The notes under the pieces: model-generated
What the model was told of the DNA's origin: nothing
Database searches by the model: none
The model's input: only the letters and a program-made list of their open reading frames with translations
Assembly (NCBI GenBank): GCA_016929905.1
Contig: JAFGHX010000087.1
Span: forward strand, 1-64,000
Source: Kiritimatiellia bacterium
Lineage (GTDB): Bacteria > Verrucomicrobiota > Kiritimatiellia > JAFGHX01
Reading direction: 5' to 3'
Length of the DNA: 64,000 nt
Part shown: positions 8,801 to 20,200 of the stretch, piece after piece
How positions within the stretch are numbered: the first letter of the stretch is position 1
How the letters are laid out: each line of letters opens with the position of its first letter
Program-made: the position numbers and the translations under genes

Positions 8801-10933
8801 ATGCACAGCGTACGTACTGGCTGGCGCCGCTGCCGCGGGGCGGCACGCCTGGCGGCGTGCATCGCCGCGGGCCTGGCCGCGCCGGCGGCCCACGCGGAGG
8901 AACCGGTCGACCTCCTCTTCCAGCGCGGGCTGCACTTCGAGGCGGCGGACGGCGACGCGGAACGGGCGATTGCGACCTACAGCCGCATCGTGCAGCGCGG
9001 AAAGACAAGCGGGTCACTCGCCGCCAGAGCGTTGCACCGGATGGGGGTCTGCCACGAGAAGCGCGGTGAGCCCGCGGCCGCCGGCGAGTGCGCCGCGCGG
9101 CTGCGCCGGGACTGCGCGGATCTGCTCCCGCTCTTCCCCGCCATGAAGCGGTTCGCCGAGCGGCACAGGGCGGAGCCCGGCGGGCAGCCGGATCCTGCCA
9201 AGAAACTGGCCGGGATCGTGATCCCCGAATTCGTCCTGAACCGGGCCACGGTGCCGAGCGCGGTCCAGGCCTTGCAGCAGCTGAGCGTGCGGCACGACGC
9301 GGACTCGCCGCCCGAAAGCCGGGGGGTGACCATCGTCCTGAACGTGGCCGGGATTCGCAGTCAGGAATTGCCGGCCCTGACCCTGAAGCTCCAGAACGTC
9401 TCCGTGCTGGAGGCGCTCAAGCGTATCGCGGAGATGAGCGGCCTGAAGTTCAGGGCAGGACTCGAACACGTCACCGTCGTGCACCGGGACGCTTCCTTTG
9501 AACCCATCATCCGGCGCATCTTCCCGGTCAAGCCGGTGGTCGGCGAGGCGGTTATGGCGATGATGTGCAACATGGGCGCCGAAGGCGGGCGGGACGGGAA
9601 GGGGCCTGTGGGCCTGTGCGACTGCAAGTCGTTTTTCCTCAATATGGGCGTCGCCTTCCCGAAAGGCAGTTCGGCATTCTACGATACGGCGAAACACTGG
9701 CTGATCGTCGAGAACGAGGAACGGCACCTGGCGGAGTTGAAGGAGGTCTGGGAAGAGACGCTGGAAGCGGCGGAGGAACAGGCCGTCAGCGCGCTGCGCG
9801 CCAGGCTGGAAACCTGCCGGATCCCCGCGGAACGGTTCCTGGATGCGGATATCCGGCAGGTGCTCGCGCGGCTGCGCGACGCGGCGGCCGGCGCGGACCC
9901 GGACGGCAAGGGGGTGGCGCTGGTGTTCGGGCCGCGCAAGGCGGAGGTGGCCCCGCTCACGTTGGATCTGGCGGCCGGTACGTTGCTGGAGGCCATCGAG
10001 GCCGTGACCGAAGAGGCAGGCCTGCGCTACAAGATTCTGCCGGGTAGCGTGAGGGTCGGCGGGACGAACACCGCGCTCGGCCCGGTCGTCACCCGGGTCT
10101 TCCCGCTGGAGTCGAAGGTGGCCGAGGCGATCGAACGCAGCGTGGCCGCCGGCGGGGAGCCGCCGGGCGGCCCACCCGCCGACGCGCGCGACTACACCGC
10201 CTATTTCCGGGCGGTCGGCGTTCCGTTTCCCGCCGGGACTTCCGCGCGGCTGGACCCGTCGACGAATCTGCTCGTCGTGGCGAACGAAAAGGAGAACTTC
10301 GCCGCGGTCGAGGACGTGCTGGGAAAACTGGAGACGGCGACCCGCGCCAGGAAAGGGACCGAGCCGGGCGGGCCGCGCGTGTTTCGCGTGTTGCCGTCCG
10401 TCGCCAGAAGGCTGGCCGCGGAGGCGGCGGCCGCGGGCGTGGTCATCGCGGTGCAGGGGCCAGAGGGCGATCTTGTCCATGACTATACCCCGTTCTTCCG
10501 CGCGCTGGACGATGCCTTCCCCGAACAGGGCCGGGTCGGGCTCCAGCCGGCCGCCGGCAAGCTGGTGGTGAGCAACCTGCGGGAGCGCAACAGGGTCGTC
10601 TTGCGGCGCGTGCTCAAGGAACTGCAGTACGACAAGGACCTGCGGCGCAAGATGCAGAGGCTGCGTGTGCCGGCCATGGAGTTCCGGCAGGCGGGCATCG
10701 GCGAGGTGGTCGCGTTCCTCGTGGCGGCGAGCCGGGAGCAGGACCCTCTGAAACAGGGCGTGAACATCATCCTGAACCTGCCGGAAACGCATGCGGCGCG
10801 ACTGGCCGGGTTGTCGATGAACGTGCGCAATATGTCGTTGCTGGACGGCGTCAATTACGTGGCGGAGGTCACCGGCCTGACCTGCCGCCTGGATCAGAAT
10901 GCCGTGGTCATCACGGCGCGGAACCCCGAATGA
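8801..10933 (+). CDS. Exported protein with three STN-like repeat units
   Basis: 710 residues with a cleavable signal peptide ending near residue 31 (AAPAAHA). Residues about 35-110 are TPR-like. Three long homologous units follow. Each has an STN-like fold segment, recognisable from the pattern 'IVLN.....L..LTL.L.NVSVLEAL..I', and the first two then have a segment with FP, YTAYFR or FFLNMG, and LLVVANE. The STN domain normally heads secretins and TonB receptors, but no secretin pore domain follows. It lies 30 bases after the response regulator and may be in that operon. A periplasmic scaffold or ligand-binding role is inferred. Confidence 0.7.
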   Translation: MHSVRTGWRRCRGAARLAACIAAGLAAPAAHAEEPVDLLFQRGLHFEAADGDAERAIATYSRIVQRGKTSGSLAARALHRMGVCHEKRGEPAAAGECAARLRRDCADLLPLFPAMKRFAERHRAEPGGQPDPAKKLAGIVIPEFVLNRATVPSAVQALQQLSVRHDADSPPESRGVTIVLNVAGIRSQELPALTLKLQNVSVLEALKRIAEMSGLKFRAGLEHVTVVHRDASFEPIIRRIFPVKPVVGEAVMAMMCNMGAEGGRDGKGPVGLCDCKSFFLNMGVAFPKGSSAFYDTAKHWLIVENEERHLAELKEVWEETLEAAEEQAVSALRARLETCRIPAERFLDADIRQVLARLRDAAAGADPDGKGVALVFGPRKAEVAPLTLDLAAGTLLEAIEAVTEEAGLRYKILPGSVRVGGTNTALGPVVTRVFPLESKVAEAIERSVAAGGEPPGGPPADARDYTAYFRAVGVPFPAGTSARLDPSTNLLVVANEKENFAAVEDVLGKLETATRARKGTEPGGPRVFRVLPSVARRLAAEAAAAGVVIAVQGPEGDLVHDYTPFFRALDDAFPEQGRVGLQPAAGKLVVSNLRERNRVVLRRVLKELQYDKDLRRKMQRLRVPAMEFRQAGIGEVVAFLVAASREQDPLKQGVNIILNLPETHAARLAGLSMNVRNMSLLDGVNYVAEVTGLTCRLDQNAVVITARNPE

Positions 10934-10971
10934 CGCGCGCCCGCTTGCCTGTGACACCGCCGCTTCCCCTT

Positions 10972-11001
10972 TTGACTTGCGGCGGACGAGTGTGGTAGCA
11001 T
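10972..11001 (+). promoter_or_regulatory. Candidate sigma70-type promoter for the MoxR operon
   Basis: TTGACT at 10972-10977, an 18-base spacer, and TAGCAT at 10996-11001, about 110 bases upstream of the MoxR start. It sits in the only sizeable gap (10934-11109) before a long run of plus-strand genes. Confidence 0.45.
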
Positions 11002-11109
11002 GACGGGGTGGCGGGGCAGGCCGTCGGGCCCGGGCCGGGAAAGACGTTCAGCGCGGGCGCATGGCCGAAGAGCACGAGTCCCGTTCTCAGACAGGGAGGG
11101 CAAGGCACC

Positions 11110-12126
<1,017 letters not shown>

Positions 12127-12133
12127 ACAAGCG

Positions 12134-13030
12134 TTGAGAGAAGATGTACAACGGTCTTTCCTGGATCCCGCGGTGCTGGCTCGGCTTTCGCGCCTCTCCG
12201 TCTGTGCCCGCTGGCTGGTGGAGGGCACCTTCTCCGGCAAGCACAAGAGCCCGCACCGCGGCTCGAGCGTGGAATTCGCCCAGTACCGAAAGTACGTGCC
12301 GGGCGATGACGTGAAGAACGTCGACTGGCACGTGTACGCCAAGTCGGACCGGTTCTACGTCAAGGAGTTCGAGGCCGATACCAACCTGCGCTGCTACCTC
12401 GTCCTGGATTGCAGCGGCTCGATGGGCTTTGCGGGCGCGCACGGGAGCAAGTTCGACTTCGCGCGCCGGCTCGCGGCGACGCTCGCCCACCTTCTCATCC
12501 GGCAGGGCGACGCCGTGGGGTTGCTCTGTTTCGGCGAGAACGTCGACGCCGACGTGCCGCCCCGTCAGAACGCGAAGCACCTGCGCCATATCTTCGACGT
12601 GCTCGGCCGGGCTCGGACGGGCGGGCGGACGAACATCACGCGGACGCTCCACGACCTGGCGGAGAAGATGCGGCGGCGCGGGCTTGTCATCGTCTTCTCG
12701 GATCTCTTCACGGAGCTGGACCCGCTGCTCGATTGCTTTCAGCACCTGCGCTTCCGCAAGCACGATCTGGCCGTCTTTCACCTGCTGGACGACCAGGAAC
12801 TCGACTTTGCGTTCAGGCGGCCGGTCCGCTTCATGGATATGGAGAGCGCGTTGAAGATCGTTGCCGAGCCGACGACCATCCGGGCGGAGTACCTGCGCAG
12901 CATGCGCGGCTACATGGCGCACCTGCTGCGCGGGTGTCGCGAATTCCACGTGGATTACAGACGGGCGCGCACGGTTCAGAACTACGAAGACGTGCTTTCC
13001 GAATTTCTGCTGGAGCGGATGAAGAAATGA
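12134..13030 (+). CDS. DUF58 domain protein (vWA-like partner of MoxR)
   Basis: 298 residues, cytoplasmic. The DUF58 signature region is at residues 42-65 (RGSSVEFAQYRKY, VPGDDVKNVDW). A metal-ion-dependent adhesion site D92-x-S94-x-S96 (DCSGSM) opens the vWA-like fold. Translation starts at TTG (12134), seven bases after the MoxR stop, with only a weak ribosome-binding sequence, which suggests coupling. DUF58 proteins are the usual direct companions of MoxR ATPases. Confidence 0.92.
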   Translation: MREDVQRSFLDPAVLARLSRLSVCARWLVEGTFSGKHKSPHRGSSVEFAQYRKYVPGDDVKNVDWHVYAKSDRFYVKEFEADTNLRCYLVLDCSGSMGFAGAHGSKFDFARRLAATLAHLLIRQGDAVGLLCFGENVDADVPPRQNAKHLRHIFDVLGRARTGGRTNITRTLHDLAEKMRRRGLVIVFSDLFTELDPLLDCFQHLRFRKHDLAVFHLLDDQELDFAFRRPVRFMDMESALKIVAEPTTIRAEYLRSMRGYMAHLLRGCREFHVDYRRARTVQNYEDVLSEFLLERMKK

Positions 13031-15000
13031 CGTTTCTGCAGCCAACCATGCTCTGGGGGTTGCCCCTGTGCCTCCTGCCCGTTGTGATCCATCTCCTGAA
13101 CCGGCTGCGCTATCGCTCGCAGAGCTGGGCGGCGATGATGTTCCTGATCCGGGCAAGCCGCACTTCGACCCGGCTCGCGCGGCTGCGCCAGTTCCTCATC
13201 ATGCTGTGCCGGGTCCTCGCCGTCTTCGCCGTCGTGGCGGCGTTCAGCCGGCCGTTGGCCGGCGGCTGGCTGGGCTGGGCGCTCGGCGGGCCGCCCGACA
13301 CCGTCCTCATTCTGCTCGACCGCTCCGCCGGCATGGAGGCCGCTTCGGCCGCGCCGGGCAAGAGCCGGCGCCGGCAGGCGCTCGACTTGCTGGCCGCGGC
13401 GGCCGAACGGCTTTCGGCCGAGTCGCGCCTCGTGCTGATCGACAGCGCCACGGGCGCCTCACACGAACTCGCCGCGCCCGGCCTGCTCGGCGAACTGGCC
13501 TTTGCCTCCGCCTCCGATACCGCCGCCGACTTCCCGACGCTGATGCAGGCGGCGCTGGACTACATCCGGACGAGCCAGGCGGGCGCGGTCGAAATCTGGG
13601 TCGGCTCGGACCTGCAACGCGCGAACTGGCGGCCCGACAGCCCGCTGTGGCCGGCGCTGGCCGCTGAGCTGGCGGCGCTCCCGCAGGGCGTCACCGTTCG
13701 GCTGCTCGTCCCCGGCGCCGCGCCGCAGCCCAACGCCTCGGTCTCCGTGCGGGAGCAGGGGCGCTACCGCCTCTACGGCGCGCCGAAAATGGAACTCGTC
13801 TGCGAGTTGGGGCGCGAGGCGGCCGGCGGCGAATGGGCGTTGCCCGTGACGCTTTCGCTCGACGGCGTCAGCCGGCAGCTGGCGCTCGAGGCGGCGGGCG
13901 GGCCCCTGGTCTTCCGCCAGACGCTGGATGTGCCGGCGGCGCGCGGCGGGTGGGGGTATCTGGAGATCCCGAGCGACGCGAACCCGCGCGACAACCGCAG
14001 CTATTTCGTCTACGGGCCAGAGACGCATCTGCGCTCGGTCGTGGTGTCGGACAGCGCGGAGGCGGCGCGCGTGCTGGAGTTGGCGGCCGCGCCGTCGCCC
14101 GCGACTCTCAATCATTCCGCGCGCGTCGTGGCGGCGGCCGCGGCCGATTCGGTGCCGTGGTCCGAGACGGCGTTGGTCGTCTGGCAGGCGCCGTTGCCGG
14201 GTGAGCCGCTGGCGGGCGCGCTGAAGGCGTTCGTGGCGGGAGGCGGCGCGCTGATCTTCCTGCCGCCGGGCATGTCGGCCGACGCGTCCTTTCTCGGCGT
14301 GTCCTGGGGCGAGGTCGAAGCGGCGCCGGCGGGCAACCCGCTGCGGGTCGCGCAGTGGAACGAACGGGAGGGCCCCCTGGCCAGGACGGGATCGGGAGAA
14401 TCGCTCGCGCTGGACGCCGTCGCGGTGCACAAGCGGCAGTGCCCGTCCGGCCCGATCATGGAACTGGCCGGCTACGCCGACGGGGCGCCCTTTCTGGGGT
14501 ACGTGCAGGCGGAGGGCCGGCGCGTTTTCTTCTGCTCGGCATTGCCCCTCGCCGCCTGGTCTTCGCTCGGGGACGGGCTGGTGCTGGTCCCGCTGCTGCA
14601 GCGGCTTGTGGCGGCCGGCGGCATGCGGCTGAGCGGGGCGGAAACGGGGTGGTGCGGGCGCTGGGCGCCGTCCAGCGCCGATACGTTCGTCGAGCCGGTC
14701 CCGCAGGACGAACAACGCGATTTTCGGTTGCACGCCGGCGTGTACCGTTGCGGGGACCGCACCGTGGCGTTGAACCGGCCGGCCGAGGAGGACGTGCCCG
14801 GCGAACTGACGCCCGAGGAGTGCCGCGCGCTGTTCGGGGCGGTGCCCGTGCGGATGTTCCTGGAGACCGCGGCGCGCGCCGGCGCCCTGCAGAAGGAGTT
14901 GTGGCGCCCGCTCCTGATCCTGGCGGTGTGTTGCCTTGTCGCGGAAGGCGCTCTGACCCTGCCGGCGCGGGCTGGGCGGGAGGAAGTGGCGGCGAAATGA
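13027..15000 (+). CDS. BatA-type membrane protein with degenerate vWA domain
   Basis: 657 residues. The N-terminus is the BatA signature (FLQPTMLWGLPLCLLPVVIH, then LLNRLRYRSQSWAAMMFL), followed by a second membrane segment near residues 58-80. The vWA-like domain starts at about residue 97 (VLILLDRSAGM). Its metal site has Gly where the second Ser is expected, so metal binding is doubtful. A long extracytoplasmic region of about 450 residues follows, and a final membrane segment lies near the C-terminus (LLILAVCCLVAEGALTL). Its ATG overlaps the DUF58 stop. Confidence 0.85.
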   Translation: MTFLQPTMLWGLPLCLLPVVIHLLNRLRYRSQSWAAMMFLIRASRTSTRLARLRQFLIMLCRVLAVFAVVAAFSRPLAGGWLGWALGGPPDTVLILLDRSAGMEAASAAPGKSRRRQALDLLAAAAERLSAESRLVLIDSATGASHELAAPGLLGELAFASASDTAADFPTLMQAALDYIRTSQAGAVEIWVGSDLQRANWRPDSPLWPALAAELAALPQGVTVRLLVPGAAPQPNASVSVREQGRYRLYGAPKMELVCELGREAAGGEWALPVTLSLDGVSRQLALEAAGGPLVFRQTLDVPAARGGWGYLEIPSDANPRDNRSYFVYGPETHLRSVVVSDSAEAARVLELAAAPSPATLNHSARVVAAAAADSVPWSETALVVWQAPLPGEPLAGALKAFVAGGGALIFLPPGMSADASFLGVSWGEVEAAPAGNPLRVAQWNEREGPLARTGSGESLALDAVAVHKRQCPSGPIMELAGYADGAPFLGYVQAEGRRVFFCSALPLAAWSSLGDGLVLVPLLQRLVAAGGMRLSGAETGWCGRWAPSSADTFVEPVPQDEQRDFRLHAGVYRCGDRTVALNRPAEEDVPGELTPEECRALFGAVPVRMFLETAARAGALQKELWRPLLILAVCCLVAEGALTLPARAGREEVAAK

Positions 15001-17189
15001 GCCATTGGAGTTTTTCGGTGTCGTGGCCGGCGCTCGCATGGGTGGCGCTCGCCCTGCTGGCGTTCGCCTGGTTCGGCGTTCGCCATTGGCGCGCGCGCCA
15101 GGCGTCACGGCGCATCACCCTGGCGCTCGAGGCCGTGCGCTGGCTGACGCTCCTGCTGCTCGCCCTCACCCTGGTCCGGCCGGAATGGATCCGGAAGATC
15201 CGGCAGACCCGCAAGCCCGTCGTGGCTGTCCTGTACGACCAGTCCGGGAGTATGGCCACCCGCGACTGCCTCGCCGGGCGCAGCAACGCCGTGACCCGGT
15301 CCGAGTGGGTGGCGGACGTGCTGGCCGGCCGGTTCTATGCGCCGCTCGAGCCGCGATTCACCGTTGCGGTGGAGGCGTTCGGAGCCGCGCCCGGAACGGA
15401 CGAGCGCGAAGCGGGCGGCAGCGATTTGAACGGAGCGCTGGCCGCCGTGGCGCGCAAGTACGCGAACCTGCGCTCCGTCGTCCTCCTGACGGACGGAGAC
15501 TGGAATGCCGGCGGTTCGCCCATCGAGGCCGCGGTCGGGCTGCGCTCCAAGCGCGTACCGGTCTTCGCCGCGGCGGTCGGCAGCGACCGGTACCTGCCGG
15601 ACCTCGAGCTGCGCGACGTGAAGGTGCCGGCCTTCTGTCTCGTCAACGAGAAGGTGGCCATTCCGTTCGGCGTACAAAGCCGGCTCGCGCGGGAGGTGAG
15701 GACGGTCGTCTCGCTTCGCTCCAAGGCGGGCGCCGAGCTGACCAAGGAACTCGTCATTCCGGCTCGGGGCTACGCGCACGGGTCCATGCTCTGGCATCCG
15801 CGCGTTGAGGGGGACTATGCGCTCGCGCTCGCCGTGCCCGTGGAGCCGGGCGAGAAGATCACGGACAACAACCGGTTCGCGACCCGCATAGCCGTGCGTC
15901 GCGAAATCCTGAAGGTGCTCGTCGTGGACTCCGTGCCCCGATGGGAATACCGGTTCCTGCGCAACGCGCTCGAGCGGGACCCGGGCGTGGACGTCCGCTG
16001 CCTGCTGCTGCACCCGGGCATGCCGAAGGGCAAGGGCCGTGACTACCTGACGCGGTTCCCGGACACCCGCGACGAACTCTCACGCTACGATGTCGTCTTC
16101 CTGGGCGACGTCGGGTTCGGTGACGGCGAGCTGACGCTGAAAGACGCGGACTTGCTCAGAGGGCTGGTGGCCGAGCAGGGCAGCGGGCTCGTGTTCCTGC
16201 CCGGTAAACGCGGGCGGCACCTGACCTGGCCGCGCAGTGCGCTGGGCGAGCTGCTGCCCGTCGTGCTCGGCGCGCGCAACGCGCAGGGGCAGGGCTCCGC
16301 GTTCGAGTCCAGGTTGACGCTGACCGGCGTGGGCAAAGGCCACCTGTTGACCATGCTGGCGGAGAACCCGCCTGCCAACGGGCGGCTCTGGCGGCGGTTG
16401 CCCGGCTTCTTCTGGCACGCGGCGGTGGAGAAGGCGAGGCCGGGCGCGGACGTGCTGGCCGTCCATGGCGGACGGCGAAACCAGTGGAGCCGCCTGCCGC
16501 TGTTGGCCACCCGCCCCTACGGGAACGGGAACGCGCTGTTCATGGGGACCGACAGCGCCTGGCGCTGGCGCCGGGGGGTGGAAGACAAGTACCACTATCG
16601 GTTCTGGGGGCAGGTTGTGCGGTGGATGGCGCATCGCCGGCACATGGCCGCCGCGGAAGGGATCCGCCTGTTCTTCGTGCCCGAGGACCCGCGTGCGGGC
16701 GAGACGGTCTTCCTGCACGCGACCGTGTTTGACAAGACCGGCTATCCGCTCGACGGCGCCGAGGTGACGGTCGAGCTGCGCGGGCCGGATGGCGAGACGC
16801 AGCAGCTCCCGCTGACCTCCAGCGAGGAAGGCTGGGGCGGCTACGAGGGCCGATTCGTCCCGCGCCGCGGCGGGGAGTTCGGGTTGAGCGTCGCCTGCAA
16901 GCAGACCGGACGCCGGCTGCAGACGGACATGGTCGTGGCCAAGCGTACGCGCGAGAAGGTCGGGCAGCCCGCCCGCTTCGAGGTTCTGCAGGAGATCGCC
17001 AGGATCACGCAGGGCCGCTTCCGGCTGGCACAGGACGTCGAACAGCTGGTGCGCGCGGTCGGCGCGCTGCCCGAAGAAATCGAGTCCGAACGGCGTATGC
17101 GGTTGTGGGCGCAGTGGTGGTGGGGTACCCTGATGATCGGCTGCCTGGGGCTCGGATGGGTCCTGCGCAAGGCCGCCGGATTGGTGTGA
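14997..17189 (+). CDS. Membrane protein with vWA and glutamine-amidotransferase-like domains
   Basis: 730 residues. Two membrane segments near 9-27 and 44-62 precede a vWA domain with an intact metal site, D81-Q-S83-G-S85. Around residues 300-470 is a class-I glutamine-amidotransferase-like fold (VLVVDSVPRWEYRFLRNAL, FLGDVGFGDGEL) lacking an obvious catalytic Cys triad. A C-terminal membrane segment (WWWGTLMIGCLGLGWVL) closes the protein. The ATG overlaps the previous stop by four bases. With MoxR, DUF58 and the BatA-like protein it forms a typical Bat-like envelope module. Confidence 0.87.
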   Translation: MSHWSFSVSWPALAWVALALLAFAWFGVRHWRARQASRRITLALEAVRWLTLLLLALTLVRPEWIRKIRQTRKPVVAVLYDQSGSMATRDCLAGRSNAVTRSEWVADVLAGRFYAPLEPRFTVAVEAFGAAPGTDEREAGGSDLNGALAAVARKYANLRSVVLLTDGDWNAGGSPIEAAVGLRSKRVPVFAAAVGSDRYLPDLELRDVKVPAFCLVNEKVAIPFGVQSRLAREVRTVVSLRSKAGAELTKELVIPARGYAHGSMLWHPRVEGDYALALAVPVEPGEKITDNNRFATRIAVRREILKVLVVDSVPRWEYRFLRNALERDPGVDVRCLLLHPGMPKGKGRDYLTRFPDTRDELSRYDVVFLGDVGFGDGELTLKDADLLRGLVAEQGSGLVFLPGKRGRHLTWPRSALGELLPVVLGARNAQGQGSAFESRLTLTGVGKGHLLTMLAENPPANGRLWRRLPGFFWHAAVEKARPGADVLAVHGGRRNQWSRLPLLATRPYGNGNALFMGTDSAWRWRRGVEDKYHYRFWGQVVRWMAHRRHMAAAEGIRLFFVPEDPRAGETVFLHATVFDKTGYPLDGAEVTVELRGPDGETQQLPLTSSEEGWGGYEGRFVPRRGGEFGLSVACKQTGRRLQTDMVVAKRTREKVGQPARFEVLQEIARITQGRFRLAQDVEQLVRAVGALPEEIESERRMRLWAQWWWGTLMIGCLGLGWVLRKAAGLV

Positions 17190-17284
17190 GGGGTGAGTTT
17201 GGGCGATACAGCAGGCCCGCATTCGGTTTGGGACGGGTGGAGAGCCCGGCCATGCCCTGTGCGGAGAGGTTTACGGCCGGACGC

Positions 17285-20200
17285 ATGAAGAGGACAGAGA
17301 CAAACGAGAATCTGCCGCAGTCGCTGTTGGCGCAGTTCCGCGCGCTGGAGGGGCGCCTGTTCGCGGTGGAAACGCTGATGGCGGCGGCCGGTGCGCTGTG
17401 CGGGGCGCTCGCGTCGTACCTGCTCATCTTCGGCGCCGACCGGCTGGGCGACGTCCCGCGCGGGTTCCGAATGCTGCTCGGCCTGGCCAGTGCCGTCTGC
17501 GTGGCCGGCTTTGCCCTGTTCTGGCTGCGGCGTTGGGGGTGGGCGCGCCGGGACTTGTGCGCGCTGGCCCGGATCGTGCAGCGCCGGCATCGGGCGCTGG
17601 GCGACGAATTGCTGGGGGCCGTCGAACTGTCCGACACGGCACGCCGGCCGCCGAACGTCTCCGCCGCGCTGTGCGAGGCGGCGATCAGGCAGGTGGCCGC
17701 TGAGGCGGCTGTCCTGGACTTCGCGAGTGCCGTGCGCAAACGCCTGACCCGGCGGCTCGTGCTCGCGGCGTTGTGCCTGGCGGCGCTGGCCGGCGCGCTC
17801 GGCATGGCGCTGCCGCAGCCGAGCCTGAATGCCTTGGCCCGGTGGGCTCTGCCCTTTCTCTCTATCGAGCGCTACACCTTTGTCCGGCTGCTGCCGCTGC
17901 CGCAACAGATGATCGTGCCGCACGGCGAGGAGTTCGCGTTCCGCTGCCGCCTGGCGCAGACCACGAAGTGGCGCCCGGCACACATGCGCTACCAGTGCAC
18001 GCGCCAGGTGCGGGGTACGGCGCCCTTCATCGAGAAGGAGGCGAGCGTCCGGATTCCCGGTCTCACCGCGCCGGCCGAACTCAGGGTGCGGGCCGGTGAC
18101 GCCGTCGCGTGGACCCGCATTCGGCCGGAACTGCGGCCCGCGCTGCTCAATCTGCGGGCGACCGTCGAACGGCCCGCCTACCTGCAGTTGCCGCCGCACG
18201 AAGCGGACGTCTGGGGGCAGGAGCTGGCGTGCGTGGAAGGCAGCCGCGTCACGCTGCGCGGCGAGGTCAGTCGCGACCTGGCCGCTGCCGCCCTCGATGC
18301 CGGCCGTGCCGTGCCGCTCGCGGTGACGGGAAGCCGGTTCGCCTCCCCGCAGTTGGACCCGGCGGAACTCCGCGACGGGCTGCTGAGTTGGACCGATGTG
18401 CTCGGCCTCAAGCCGCGACGGCCGTACCCCGTTCTCTTCCGCGTCGCGAAGGACGGGCCGCCCTTCGTGGATTGCCCGCAGACCGCGCTGTATACGGCCA
18501 TGTTGTCCGACGAGACGCTGAACGTGACGGTCGAGGCGCAGGACGATTTCGGGGTCAGAAACGTGGCTGTCGAATGGGAGGCCGTGGAGCCCGGCAAGGA
18601 AGGGACGGTCGGGGTGCGTTACACCGAGACCGTCGCCGAGGGCGGGCCGGACGCCGTCGCGCTCGCCGGCCAGTTCATGCTCTCGCCCGCCGAACTGGGG
18701 GCCAGGCCGGGCATGATGATCCTGTTCCGGGCCGTGGCCGTCGACCGCTTCCCGGGGCGCAACCCCAGCGTTTCGCCTGAGTATCGCGTCTATGTGCTCA
18801 CCTGGTCGCAACACGTCGAATTGCTGCAGGAACGGCTCGACCTCGTGCTCGAGGCGCTCGAGGAACTCACGCGGAAAGAGGAGGGGTTGCTCGAAGCGAA
18901 TCGCGCGCTGGACCAATTGCCCGACGACAAACTGGCCGGGGACGAGGCGGCCAAGGAGTTGGAGCAGCACGAACAGGCCGAGAGCGAGAGCGCGGCGGAG
19001 TTGGAGAAGCAGATTGAGGCCGCGGCCGAGATCATGAAAGACGCACTGCGCAATCGCGAGTTCCCGCTCGATACGCTCGCGGAGCTGTCCCGTCTGTCGG
19101 AGACGATGCAGGCCATCGCGCAGCAGGAGATGAAGGAAGCCATCGAGGCGCTGCAACGCGCGCAGGCCGACGCCGCACAGCGGCGGGCGGAGCTGGCGAA
19201 GGCGATGGAGAACCAACAGAAGATTCTGGACGCGCTCAAGAATCTGCAGAAGAAGAGCCATTCGCTCCAGGATAACGTCACGGCAAGAAATTTCGTCAAC
19301 CGGCTCCGGGAACTGGCCGGCCGGGAGACGGCCATTGCCGCCCGGTTCAAGGGCCTGGTCGAGCAGACCGTGGGGTTCGAGTTGGCCGAGTTGCCGGACG
19401 ACCTCAAGACGGCCGTGACCACGCTGCAGGAGGAACACGACGACATCCGGAAGACGGCCAAGTACATCAAGGACGACATTCAGGGGTACTTCAATCGCAC
19501 GCGCCTGGAGCCGTACGAAACCGTCCACCTCGAGATGGAGAAGAAGAAATTGCCGGACGCGCTCGAGTCGTTGAGCGGCACGATCGGAAAGAACCGGACG
19601 TTCCTCAGTATCGCCGGTACCGTCGAATGGGCGCAGGCGTTCCTGCGCTGGGCCGAGTTCCTCGCCAAACAGGGATGCGGCGCGCCGGCCGGCAGCGGGG
19701 CGCCGGGCGAAATGACCGCCGAACAACTCGAGTTGATCCTGCGCCTGATGCGCCTGGTGCAGAACGAAGAGAAGTTGCGCGATCGCACGCGCCTGCTTGA
19801 GGAACAGAAGACGACCCTCAAAGACTACCCGGCCCGCGCCGGGACGCTCGGCGGTGTCCAGGTCGATATTCGCGGCGAGCTCGACCAGATCGACAAGAAG
19901 GTCGGCGATCCGGACTCAAAGGCGCTCCTGCTCAAGGCCCGGACCGCTATGAACGATGCCGAAAGACTGCTGCGGGTCCCCAAGACGGATGCCGAGACCA
20001 TTGCCGCCGAAACGGAAGTCATCGAACTGCTCACCCGCTCCGCCATGTCTTCCGCCGGGCAGATGAGCGCGTTCATGCAGGGGTTCCTCGCACAGATGAT
20101 GGGGCAGATGGGCCGGATGGGAGGCGGCAGCCTCGCGGGCGGTGCGCCCGACGGCAGCCGGCCGGACATGAACGGGCGAGCCGACGGCGGGGCCGGCAGC

